From UKL13-2 sp036394575 (GTDB taxonomy: Bacteria > Pseudomonadota > Gammaproteobacteria > Burkholderiales > Usitatibacteraceae): DNA of 18,476 nucleotides. A model generated the notes under the pieces. It did no database searches. It was not told the DNA's origin and was given only the letters and a program-made list of their open reading frames with translations. The stretch covers positions 1 to 18,476 of the forward strand of contig DASWEY010000030.1 of NCBI GenBank assembly GCA_036394575.1, in the 5' to 3' direction. The translations under genes and the position numbers were made by a program. Below, piece after piece: positions 7,182 through 14,741 of this stretch; positions within the stretch are counted from its first letter, which is position 1, and the number at the start of each line of letters is the position of its first letter.

Positions 7182-9056
7182 TTAGGCCTTCACAACCTGC
7201 TTGCCTTCGCGATGCCAGTTCACATTGCCGATCGACAATTTGGCGACTTTCTTTTTACCGCCATAAATGAGATTGACCAGTCCACGCGATACCATCACCG
7301 CGCTGAATACCGAGGTGACGATGCCCAGGCAATGCACCACCGCAAAGCCGCGCACCGGGCCGGAGCCCCATATCAGCAGGGCCAAACCGGCGATCAGGGT
7401 GGTGATATTCGAGTCGATGATCGTATCCAAGGCGCGCTCATAGCCGGTCTGGATCGCCATTTGCGGCGACATACCGTTGCGCAATTCCTCGCGAATGCGC
7501 TCGTTGATCAGCACGTTGGCATCGATCGCCATACCGAGCGTCAGCGCGATAGCGGCAATGCCGGGCAGAGTCATGGTCGCTTGCAGCATCGACAGCAGGG
7601 CCACCAGGAACAACAGATTGGCCGCGAGCGACAATACCGAGACCATGCCGAACAGCACGTAATAGATCACCATGAACACCGCGATCAGCGCGAAACCGAA
7701 CATCAGCGAGTTGCGACCCTTTTCGATATTCTCGGCGCCCAAGCTGGGGCCGATAGTGCGTTCCTCGATGATTTCCATCGGCGCAGCAAGCGCGCCAGCG
7801 CGCAGCAGCAATGCCAAGTTCTTCGCCTCATTGGTATTGGCCATGCCGGTAATCTGGAACTGCGATCCGAACTCCCCCTGAATAGTGGGCCAGGTCAAGA
7901 CTTCAGGTTTGCCTTTTTCAATCAGGATCATCGCCATGCGTTTCTTGACGTTTTCGCGCGTGTTTTGGATCATCACCCGACCGCCAGCCGCATCGAGTTT
8001 CACATTCACGGTCGAGCTACCCGACTGCTGGTCAAATCCTGGTTGTGCATCAGTGACTTTGTCGCCGGAGATCACGACTTGCTTCTTGACCAACACCACC
8101 TCGCCGCGCGCGCCGATCATTTTTTCGGTGCCAAAGGGGGCGGGCTCGTTTCTGTATCTTTCAAATGCATCCAGGCCGGGGCCTGCAGCTTGCTCTTCCG
8201 CAACATTGCGCAACTCAAGTGTCGCGGTACGTCCAATAACGTCCTTCGCACGCGTGGGATCTTGCACTCCGGCGAGTTGCACGAGGATCCGATCCGCCCC
8301 TTGCTGTTGCACGATTGGCTCAGAGACGCCCAGTTCATTCACCCGCTTGCGCAGCGCCGTGATGTTCTGCTGCAGGGCATTTTCCTGCAGCTTATTCAAT
8401 GTTTCCGGTTTCATCGTCGCCGTCAGGATTTGATCGCCATCGGCGGCCGAATCCTTGAGCGCCAGCTCCGGAGAAGCCGCGCTGATTTCCCGGCGCGCCT
8501 TGTCGAATTCTCCCTGCTCCTTGAAGCGCACCACGATAGTGTTGCCATCACGCGAAATGCCATTGTGATAAATCTTTTTGTCGCGCAACAGGACGCGAAT
8601 TTCGCCGGTATAGCGATCAACTGCCTTGTCGACGGCGGCCTTCATATCGACCTGCATCAGGAAATGGACGCCGCCGCGCAGATCGAGGCCCAAGTACATG
8701 GGCTGCGCGCCGATCTTATGCAGCCAGGCCGGCGAATTGGACAACAGGGTCAGGGCCGCGACATAACCATCGCCCAGTTTTTCCTGCAAAGTATCGCGCA
8801 CCTTGATCTGGGTGTCTGTGTCCTTCACCTTGATTTTCAACGCCTCGCCCTCGAGCTCAACGCTGTCGGTTGCCAGGTTGGCGGTTTTCAGGGTGTCCTG
8901 TACCCGCGTCAGCAGCGCAGCGTCGGCCTTGTTGGCGCGCAGGCCGGAGACTTGCACGGCAGGCACTTCGCCAAAAAAATTCGGGAGGGCAAAGAGGAAG
9001 GCGACGACCAGCACGATGCTGATGACGACGTACTTCCAGGCGGGATATTTATTCAT
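7182..9056 (-). CDS. secD: Protein translocase subunit SecD
   Basis: SecD forms the SecDF-YajC accessory complex that drives late steps of Sec export with the proton gradient. The 624-residue length is normal for proteobacteria. A first membrane helix is at residues 8-25. The large periplasmic domain follows, with YLGLDLRGGVHFLMQVDM (about 121-138), RVNELGVSEPIVQQQGADR and ILVQLAGVQDP. The end of this domain carries RTIGPSLGAENIEKG. Five C-terminal membrane helices contain IALTLGMAIDANVLINERIR, whose acidic residue is part of the proton path in the family. The ATG at 9056 has the Shine-Dalgarno sequence GAGGT five bases upstream. The gene lies between yajC and secF on the same strand. Confidence 0.98.
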   Translation of the reverse strand: MNKYPAWKYVVISIVLVVAFLFALPNFFGEVPAVQVSGLRANKADAALLTRVQDTLKTANLATDSVELEGEALKIKVKDTDTQIKVRDTLQEKLGDGYVAALTLLSNSPAWLHKIGAQPMYLGLDLRGGVHFLMQVDMKAAVDKAVDRYTGEIRVLLRDKKIYHNGISRDGNTIVVRFKEQGEFDKARREISAASPELALKDSAADGDQILTATMKPETLNKLQENALQQNITALRKRVNELGVSEPIVQQQGADRILVQLAGVQDPTRAKDVIGRTATLELRNVAEEQAAGPGLDAFERYRNEPAPFGTEKMIGARGEVVLVKKQVVISGDKVTDAQPGFDQQSGSSTVNVKLDAAGGRVMIQNTRENVKKRMAMILIEKGKPEVLTWPTIQGEFGSQFQITGMANTNEAKNLALLLRAGALAAPMEIIEERTIGPSLGAENIEKGRNSLMFGFALIAVFMVIYYVLFGMVSVLSLAANLLFLVALLSMLQATMTLPGIAAIALTLGMAIDANVLINERIREELRNGMSPQMAIQTGYERALDTIIDSNITTLIAGLALLIWGSGPVRGFAVVHCLGIVTSVFSAVMVSRGLVNLIYGGKKKVAKLSIGNVNWHREGKQVVKA

Positions 9057-9101
9057 GAAAACCTCGAAACCATGAGGTCGCGGCAGGCGACGGGGGAAAC
9101 G

Positions 9102-9137
9102 ATTTCGGCGCCCGTATGCGTCTTGGGGCGCCGAAAT
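9102..9137 (-). other. Perfect 12-bp inverted repeat in the yajC-secD gap
   Basis: ATTTCGGCGCCC (9102-9113) and GGGCGCCGAAAT (9126-9137) are exact inverted copies around a 12-base loop. In the yajC-secD transcript this folds into a strong hairpin just after the yajC stop. The following bases (CGTTTCCCCC) are not a T tract, so it is not a standard intrinsic terminator. A role in mRNA processing, stability or partial readthrough is inferred only. Confidence 0.6.
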
Positions 9138-9150
9138 GGCTGGCAGAGAC

Positions 9151-9474
9151 TTATTTGGTAACGTCGCTGAACGTGCCCTTGGGCAGCAGGGTGGTCACGG
9201 CCTGCTTTTGCACATGGATCACGGTGCCGTTGGCAACTTCCAAGCCGACATAGGTATCCGTGACCTTGACGATCTTGCCGATCACGCCCAGCGCGATCAC
9301 TTCATCGCCTTTTTGCAGGGCTTCGACCATGGCCTTGTGCTCCTTGGCCTTCTTCGACTGCGGACGGATCATCAGGAAATACATCAGCAGGAACATGCCG
9401 CCGATGAGGATGAAACTGAACATCGGGTCCTGGGCCTGGCCCGGTGCGGCTTGTGCGTAAGCATTGCTAATCAT
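9151..9474 (-). CDS. yajC: Sec translocon accessory protein YajC
   Basis: YajC is a small single-pass inner-membrane protein that associates with SecDF. The start ATG at 9474 gives 107 residues (MISNAYAQAAPGQAQD), matching the usual length. An upstream in-frame start at 9522 would add 16 residues that do not fit the family. The GGAG at about 9484-9487 serves as ribosome binding site for the shorter form. A transmembrane helix FSFILIGGMFLLMYFLMI is followed by the family motif RPQSKKAKEHKAMVEALQKG. A small beta domain (EVIALGVIGKIVKV, YVGLEVANGTVIHVQKQAV) completes the protein. The gene is the first of the yajC-secD-secF run and lies 184 bp after tgt on the same strand. Confidence 0.96.
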   Translation of the reverse strand: MISNAYAQAAPGQAQDPMFSFILIGGMFLLMYFLMIRPQSKKAKEHKAMVEALQKGDEVIALGVIGKIVKVTDTYVGLEVANGTVIHVQKQAVTTLLPKGTFSDVTK

Positions 9475-9658
9475 GAAGCGGTTCTCCGGAAACGGGTTGT
9501 TGTATTGAGGCGTCTTTGCCAATCAGGCAAGGGACACTGCGACCTTGGCAATATTGCCTTGCAAGTCTGCGACTTCAGGAAACCGCAAGCGCCGGCATCT
9601 GCAATCGCGCGAACCCTTGCCGATCGCCTGAAATACGGGTGAAAAAGTCAACTTGAAA

Positions 9659-10780
9659 TTATACCAGTTCGCCTGCCATCACCTGCCGGTCGGCATGAAA
9701 CTGGTCGGCAAAGGCAACAAAGGCATCGGCGTCGATGGCCGCGCGCATTTCGCGCATCAGCTGCTGGTAATAAAACAGGTTATGGATGGTGTTGAGCCGC
9801 GCGCCGAGAATTTCGTTGGCGCGCTGCAAATGATGAAGATAGGCGCGGCTGAAGTTCCGGCAGGCGTAGCAGCCGCAGGTCTCGTCCAGCGGGCGCGTAT
9901 CGTCGCGATGCCTGGCGTTGCGAATCTTGATGTCGCCGTAGCGCGTGAACAGCCAGCCGTTGCGCGCATTGCGGGTCGGCATCACGCAATCGAACATATC
10001 GACGCCCCGGCCGACCGCCTCGACCAGATCTTCCGGGGTGCCGACGCCCATCAGGTAACGCGGCTTGTCCGCCGGCAGTTGCGGCGCGGTGTGGGCGAGG
10101 ATGCGCGACATATCTTCCTTGGGCTCGCCCACCGACAGCCCGCCGATGGCATAGCCGTGAAAATCCATCCCGGCCAGGCCCGCGAGCGACTCGTCGCGCA
10201 GGTCTTCATGCATGCCGCCCTGGACAATGCCGAACAGGGCATTGGGGTTTTGCAGGCGGTTGAATTCGCTCTTGCAGCGCTGCGCCCAGCGCAAGGAAAG
10301 TCGCATGGAGTGGGCAGCGGCGTCCACGGTCGACGGGTAGGCGGTACATTCGTCGAAAATCATGACGATATCGGAGCCGAGCACGCGCTGGATGCGCATC
10401 GATTCCTCGGGCGACAGGAAACATTTGTCGCCATTGATGGGCGACTGGAAGGCCACGCCCTCTTCCGAAATCTTGCGCAAATCGCCCAGACTCCACACCT
10501 GAAACCCCCCCGAGTCGGTGAGAATCGGCTTGTCCCAGGCCATGAAGCGATGCAATCCCCCATGTTTTGCGACAACGTCCAGGCCGGGCCGCAACCAAAG
10601 ATGAAAGGTATTGCCGAGCACGATCTGCGCGCCGATCTCATCCAGTTCCAGCGGGCTCATGGCCTTGACGGTGCCATAGGTTCCTACCGGCATGAACACC
10701 GGGGTTTCGACCACACCGTGGTTGAGGGTCAGGCGACCGCGGCGCGCGGCGCCACTGGTTTTCAGCAATTGGAATTTCAC
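9659..10780 (-). CDS. tgt: tRNA-guanine transglycosylase (queuine tRNA-ribosyltransferase)
   Basis: Tgt swaps guanine 34 of GUN-anticodon tRNAs for preQ1 on the way to queuosine. I chose the GTG at 10780 (VKFQLLKTSGAARRGRL) because with this start the key residues fall exactly on E. coli numbering. These are Asp89 (ILTDSGGFQVW), nucleophile Asp264 (FDCVMPTRNARNG) and the zinc ligands Cys302, Cys304, Cys307 (CGCYAC) and His333 (TIHNL). That gives 373 residues. Longer forms (ATG at 10819, TTG at 10843) are open, but none of the three starts has a clear Shine-Dalgarno sequence. Other signatures are MPVGTYGTVKAMSPLEL, GNTFHLWLRPGLD and YAIGGLSVGE. No queA gene precedes it here; instead a divergent HD-GYP gene lies upstream. 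Downstream on the same strand come yajC, secD and secF, a standard arrangement. Confidence 0.97.
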   Translation of the reverse strand: MKFQLLKTSGAARRGRLTLNHGVVETPVFMPVGTYGTVKAMSPLELDEIGAQIVLGNTFHLWLRPGLDVVAKHGGLHRFMAWDKPILTDSGGFQVWSLGDLRKISEEGVAFQSPINGDKCFLSPEESMRIQRVLGSDIVMIFDECTAYPSTVDAAAHSMRLSLRWAQRCKSEFNRLQNPNALFGIVQGGMHEDLRDESLAGLAGMDFHGYAIGGLSVGEPKEDMSRILAHTAPQLPADKPRYLMGVGTPEDLVEAVGRGVDMFDCVMPTRNARNGWLFTRYGDIKIRNARHRDDTRPLDETCGCYACRNFSRAYLHHLQRANEILGARLNTIHNLFYYQQLMREMRAAIDADAFVAFADQFHADRQVMAGELV

Positions 10781-10939
10781 GGTAAGCGTCAGTCGACAAC
10801 GGGCGAAGTGCGCGAGCATAGTCGTTATTGGGCGTTTTGCCAAACCCGGCGCCGGCGCGATCGGGCAGCCGGCCGAGGCAAACCGATATCGCCATTTACA
10901 AATCGCTCACAAAATTTAAAATAGCAATGCAGCGGCAGT

Positions 10940-10970
10940 TTGACGTTCCGGTGCCAGAAATACGTACAAT
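10940..10970 (+). promoter_or_regulatory. Possible sigma-70-type promoter for the HD-GYP/EAL pair
   Basis: TTGACG (10940-10945) and TACAAT (10965-10970) are five-of-six matches to the -35 and -10 consensus. The spacer is 19 bases, longer than the optimal 17. The predicted start, near 10977, would leave a leader of about 60 bases before the ATG at 11037. It lies in the divergent gap between tgt and the HD-GYP gene. Confidence 0.35.
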
Positions 10971-11036
10971 GCAACAGTCCCGCGTGCGACTGAAAATTGT
11001 CGCCCCATGCCCCATACATCTATCTGCGACATCGCC

Positions 11037-12629
11037 ATGTATCGTAAGGTCTCAGTCAAAGAACTCAGGGTCGACATGTTTATCGCGGAGCTTGACCGCC
11101 CGTGGAACGACACGCCTTTCCTGTTGCAGGGCTTTCTGATCGACGACGCGGAACAATTGCGCCAGCTGCGCGAGTATTGTCAATGGGTGATGGTGGACCC
11201 GGCGCGCTCGATCGGCCGCGAATACGATGCCCCGTCCCGCGTCGCCCCGCCGGAGCGGCGCGATCTCGGTGACGCGCCGCGGGTGCAGATCAATCGCGTC
11301 GAATCGGCGGGCGCCTCTCTCACCGAAGATCCGGCGCACACCGGCACCCGGGCGCCGCCGCGACCCTGGGAGCGGCCGGCCGGCGCCGGAACCGCCAAAA
11401 CGAGCCCGGCCAGTCCACGGGAATTTGCCGTTCCCACACACGGCGCTACAACCTCGCCCGTCAAGGCGGCGCCACCGCTGGCGCCGATTCCGCCGCGTCG
11501 CGATGCCCGCAGCACACAGGGCGGCTTTTTCAGCCAGCTTCGCGAGAGCGTTCTCAATATTCTCACCCCCGGCGCCAAGGACAAGCCCGATTTTGATCGC
11601 GTCCCCGAAACCTATCCCCAGCCTGGCGCGAACCCGCGCCCCGCCTTCATCCCCGAAAGCGTGCAGCTGACCATCTACGAGGACAAGACGTCGGTCCAGG
11701 AAGAGCTGGGCTTTGCCACCGAAACCTTTGCCCGCACCAATGAAATCCTGATCCAGGTCGCGGAAGATATCCGCCACGGCAACACCCTGCAGCTCGACAG
11801 CGTCGAGGACGTGATCGAGGACATGGTCGACAGCATGGTGCGCAACCCGGACGCGATGATGTGGGTGGCGCGCATACGCGAACTGGATGTCTCCATCTAC
11901 GATCACGGCCTCACCGTTGCGATCAGCCTGGTGGCCTTTGGCCGCCATATCGGTTACCCGAAGGAGCCGCTGTCGCATCTCGGCATGCTTGGCCTGCTGC
12001 TGGATGTGGGCAAAATCAAATTGCCGCGCACCCTGCTGGAAAAAAACGGGCGCCTCAGCACCGAGGAATTCACGCTGGTCAAGACGCACGTCGAGCTGGG
12101 CCTCAGCGAACTGAGCCGCACCCCCAATCTCCATGCCGACGTGCTGGAGGGCATCGCCCAGCATCACGAACGCATGAACGGCAGCGGCTACCCCGCCGGG
12201 CTGCAGGGCGACAAGATCAGCATCTTCGGGCGCATGGCCGGCATCGCCGACACCTATGCGGCGATGACCAAGAAGCGCGCCTACGCGGACGCCGTTTCGC
12301 CGCATGAAGCCCTGCAAATGCTGTCCAACTGGGGCGGGACGCAGTTTCATCCCGATATGGTCGAGCAGTTCATCCAGTCGATAGGGGCATTCCCGGTTGG
12401 CAGCCTGGTCGAACTCTCCACCGGCGAAGTCGCCGTCATCGTCACCCACAACAAGCTGAAGCGCCTCAAGCCCAAGGTGCTGGTCATCACCGAGACGGAC
12501 AAGACCCCGCGCAAATATCCAGGCACCCTGGACCTCATCTACGACGTCTCGGAGCGGCCCGTCTATATCCGCCGCGGCTTGGCGAGCAACGCCTTCGGGC
12601 TGGATCCCGGCGAGTACTACCTGAACTGA
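11037..12629 (+). CDS. HD-GYP-type domain protein with altered HD dyad (DUF3391 N-terminal domain)
   Basis: The start at ATG 11037 (MYRKVSVKELRVDMFIAELD) matches the usual beginning of DUF3391/HD-GYP proteins; an in-frame ATG at 11007 would add ten residues. This gives 530 residues. Residues 1-60 match the DUF3391 N-terminal domain (FIAELDRPWNDTPFLLQGF). Residues 70-205 form a Pro/Ala/Arg-rich linker. The HD-GYP domain follows (about 280-440) with first His290, Asp323, His351, His376-His377, GSGYP (382-386) and Asp405. The His of the HD dyad is replaced: the motif reads LLLDVGK, with Leu322 before Asp323. Canonical members hydrolyse c-di-GMP; loss of a metal ligand here makes activity doubtful. 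A C-terminal part of about 80 residues (VGSLVELSTGEVAVIV) follows. The next gene, an EAL protein, starts 16 bp downstream. Confidence 0.88.
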   Translation: MYRKVSVKELRVDMFIAELDRPWNDTPFLLQGFLIDDAEQLRQLREYCQWVMVDPARSIGREYDAPSRVAPPERRDLGDAPRVQINRVESAGASLTEDPAHTGTRAPPRPWERPAGAGTAKTSPASPREFAVPTHGATTSPVKAAPPLAPIPPRRDARSTQGGFFSQLRESVLNILTPGAKDKPDFDRVPETYPQPGANPRPAFIPESVQLTIYEDKTSVQEELGFATETFARTNEILIQVAEDIRHGNTLQLDSVEDVIEDMVDSMVRNPDAMMWVARIRELDVSIYDHGLTVAISLVAFGRHIGYPKEPLSHLGMLGLLLDVGKIKLPRTLLEKNGRLSTEEFTLVKTHVELGLSELSRTPNLHADVLEGIAQHHERMNGSGYPAGLQGDKISIFGRMAGIADTYAAMTKKRAYADAVSPHEALQMLSNWGGTQFHPDMVEQFIQSIGAFPVGSLVELSTGEVAVIVTHNKLKRLKPKVLVITETDKTPRKYPGTLDLIYDVSERPVYIRRGLASNAFGLDPGEYYLN

Positions 12630-12645
12630 TGGCAGCGAACCCGTC

Positions 12646-13983
12646 ATGAGCATCGCGCCGGAATCGTCCGGGGAAACCGGCGGCGGGCATGCGCCGCTCC
12701 AGGATGGGCGTCAGATCGCGCGCGACCAGCTCAAGCCCGCGCTGACCAATGCCATCGAATACGCGCGCATTTCGCAACGCGTGGTGGCGTTGCTGGTGGT
12801 CAAGCTGGTGCGGCGCGACAAGCTCGACGCCCTGATCGGCGTGCCGACCGCCGACATCATGCGCGAAGCCCTGACGCGCCTGCCGGCCATTCTCCGGGCG
12901 GCCGACCGTTTCGTGCATATCTCGGAAGACAAGCTCTGCATTTTCCTGCCCAACCTCAAGACCGTTGCCCAGGCCTGGCTAGCGGCGCATAAAATCCAGC
13001 AGACGCTGGACGCGCCCTTCACCTTCGGCAACACCGTGGTCACAGTACGCGCGGTGGTCGGGCTTGCCTATTTTCCGGACCATGCCGTCTCCGCCGAAGA
13101 GCTGATCATCCACGCCGATATCGCCAAGACCATCGCCCGCAGCCGCGATGTATCGCAGTACGTGTTCCAGGCGCAGGACCGGGGCAGCGCCGAAGTCTAT
13201 TCGGGATTCGAGGCCCAGTTCCGCGACGCCCTGCGCAACAACCTGCTGGACGTACAGTACCAGCCGCAGATCGATTTCAAGACCGGCAAATGCCGCGCCG
13301 TCGAGGCGCTGCTGCGCTGGCAACTGCCGGGTCGCGGCGCGGTGCCGCCGCTGGCGATTGTCGGCATGGCCGAGTCCAACGGCATGATCGGCCCGCTCAC
13401 CGGCTGGGTCATGAACACGGTGCTGCGCCACCAGCATGAATGGGTGCGCGACGGCATTAACCTCGGCGTCAGCATCAACATCTCCGGCGTCAGCCTCAGC
13501 GACCTCGACCTGCCGCAGGTGATCTCGCAGGCGCTGGGCACCTGGCAGGCGGACCCGAAGACCGTCACTCTGGAAATCACCGAGAGCTCGACCATCAACG
13601 ATATGGACTATGGCCTCGACATTCTGAAGCGACTCAAGCAGATGGGAATGCGCCTGTCGGTGGACGACTTCGGCACCGGCTATTCGTCGCTGTCCTATGT
13701 CAAACGCTTTCCCCTGGATGAACTCAAGATCGACAGGCTGTTCGTGCAGAACATGCGCGAATCGAAGGGCGACCAGCAGATCGTGCGCTCGGTGATCGAT
13801 CTCGCGCACAACTTCGATCTGTCGGTGGTCGCCGAAGGCGTCGAGGACGAAAGCACCTACAAGGAGCTGAAAAAGCTCGGCTGCGATATCGCCCAGGGCT
13901 ATATCATCAGCCACCCCATGTCGGAAGCGGATTTGCGCGCCTGGTTCCGCAAGCGGGAGCAATCGCCGAGAGCCCATGCCTGA
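12646..13983 (+). CDS. EAL-domain c-di-GMP phosphodiesterase with degenerate GGDEF domain
   Basis: The product has 445 residues and no membrane segment, so it is probably cytoplasmic. Residues 30-175 have the fold pattern of a GGDEF domain, but the signature is lost: SEDKL (93-97) stands where GGDEF would be, so no cyclase activity is expected. Residues 185-435 form an EAL domain with the catalytic set present: Glu220 in EALLRW, Asn278 in SINISG, Glu310 in LEITES, Asp340-Asp341 in VDDFGTGYSS, Lys361 in LKIDR and Glu397 in VAEGVE. It should therefore hydrolyse c-di-GMP, possibly under control of the degenerate domain. It follows the HD-GYP gene by 16 bp, so the pair is very likely one operon. 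No strong ribosome binding site is visible; translational coupling is possible. Confidence 0.93.
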   Translation: MSIAPESSGETGGGHAPLQDGRQIARDQLKPALTNAIEYARISQRVVALLVVKLVRRDKLDALIGVPTADIMREALTRLPAILRAADRFVHISEDKLCIFLPNLKTVAQAWLAAHKIQQTLDAPFTFGNTVVTVRAVVGLAYFPDHAVSAEELIIHADIAKTIARSRDVSQYVFQAQDRGSAEVYSGFEAQFRDALRNNLLDVQYQPQIDFKTGKCRAVEALLRWQLPGRGAVPPLAIVGMAESNGMIGPLTGWVMNTVLRHQHEWVRDGINLGVSINISGVSLSDLDLPQVISQALGTWQADPKTVTLEITESSTINDMDYGLDILKRLKQMGMRLSVDDFGTGYSSLSYVKRFPLDELKIDRLFVQNMRESKGDQQIVRSVIDLAHNFDLSVVAEGVEDESTYKELKKLGCDIAQGYIISHPMSEADLRAWFRKREQSPRAHA

Positions 13984-14278
13984 TTGGTGCCGGCAATGCC
14001 GGGGCGGCCGCTGACCGGACCGATTTTGCTTGCGAATGGCGCAGCGCAACATGACATTCCCGTCTCACCGGCGTACCTTATTCTGGTATCTTTCCACGCG
14101 TGGCAGCAGGCAATAACACACTGCATGCGGGTATCCGCTGCGACGAATCCCTTCTCGCGGTTCCCCGATCGGCAGTTTCTTCCCGGCAATGCCGCTGCAA
14201 GACGGCGAGCCCCCCATTTTCCCCAACAACAGTGCACACTCTTTTTCTTAACCAAGTACCGAATGGAAAGGAAATACC
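13984..14278. other. Intergenic region between the EAL gene and iorA
   Basis: No convincing gene is seen in these 295 bases. They contain a perfect 10-bp palindrome, CCACGCGTGG (14094-14103), that could be an operator, and a short inverted repeat CCGGCAATGCCGG just after the EAL stop without a T tract. The bases just before 14279 hold the iorA ribosome binding site (AAAGGAAA, 14267-14274). I could not assign a confident promoter or terminator. Confidence 0.4.
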
Positions 14279-14740
14279 GTGGCAAAACTGACCGTTAACG
14301 GCAAAGCCGTCACCATCAAGGCCGCCCCCGACACGCCCCTGCTGTGGGCCTTGCGCGACAATCTCAAACTCAATGGCACCAAATTCGGCTGTGGCGCGGC
14401 GTTGTGCGGCGCCTGCACCGTGCATGTGAACGGTGAAGCGGTGCGCTCCTGCATTACCCCGCTTTCCGCATGCGAGGGCAAGAAGGTCACCACGATTGAA
14501 GGCATTTCCACCAGGGGCCTGCACCCGGTGCAAAAGGCCTGGATCGAGCTCGATGTGCCGCAATGCGGTTACTGCCAGTCCGGGCAGATCATGTCCGCCG
14601 TGGCGCTGCTCAACACCAACAAGAAACCCAGCGATGCCGATATCGACGCCGCCATGAGCGGCAACATCTGCCGCTGCGGCACCTACCAGCGCATCCGCGC
14701 CGCCATTCACAAGGCGGCCGGCCAGAAAGCGGAGGTGTGA
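14279..14740 (+). CDS. iorA: Molybdenum hydroxylase small subunit, (2Fe-2S)2 protein (IorA-like)
   Basis: This is the electron-transfer subunit of a xanthine-oxidase-family hydroxylase, most like the alpha subunit of isoquinoline 1-oxidoreductase. Its 153 residues start at GTG 14279, supported by AAAGGAAA five bases upstream. The N-terminal plant-ferredoxin-type cluster is bound by Cys38, Cys43, Cys46 and Cys58 (GCGAALCGACTVHVNG). The C-terminal four-helix cluster is bound by Cys96, Cys99, Cys131 and Cys133 (CGYCQSGQ and ICRCGTY). It lacks a signal peptide and would travel with the Tat-exported large subunit, or stay cytoplasmic if export does not occur. The next gene starts one base after its stop, so the two are translationally coupled. 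The substrate is unknown; the iorA symbol denotes similarity only. Confidence 0.9.
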   Translation: MAKLTVNGKAVTIKAAPDTPLLWALRDNLKLNGTKFGCGAALCGACTVHVNGEAVRSCITPLSACEGKKVTTIEGISTRGLHPVQKAWIELDVPQCGYCQSGQIMSAVALLNTNKKPSDADIDAAMSGNICRCGTYQRIRAAIHKAAGQKAEV

Positions 14741-14741
14741 G

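Noticed and set aside
7179..9161. Long open frame (660 codons) on the plus strand opposite secD
   Set aside because: It is the antisense of secD in a GC-rich genome, is rich in His, Gln and Arg, and shows no family motif. The minus-strand SecD is unmistakable.
9658..9663. TATAAT on the minus strand at the tgt stop as a yajC promoter
   Set aside because: No recognisable -35 hexamer lies 16-18 bases upstream; a match to a single hexamer is weak evidence.
9653..10924. 423-codon plus-strand frame opposite tgt
   Set aside because: Antisense shadow of tgt; Tgt catalytic and zinc residues confirm the minus strand.
11052..12653. Long open frame (533 codons) on the minus strand opposite the HD-GYP gene
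   Set aside because: Antisense shadow; the plus-strand product has clear DUF3391 and HD-GYP features.
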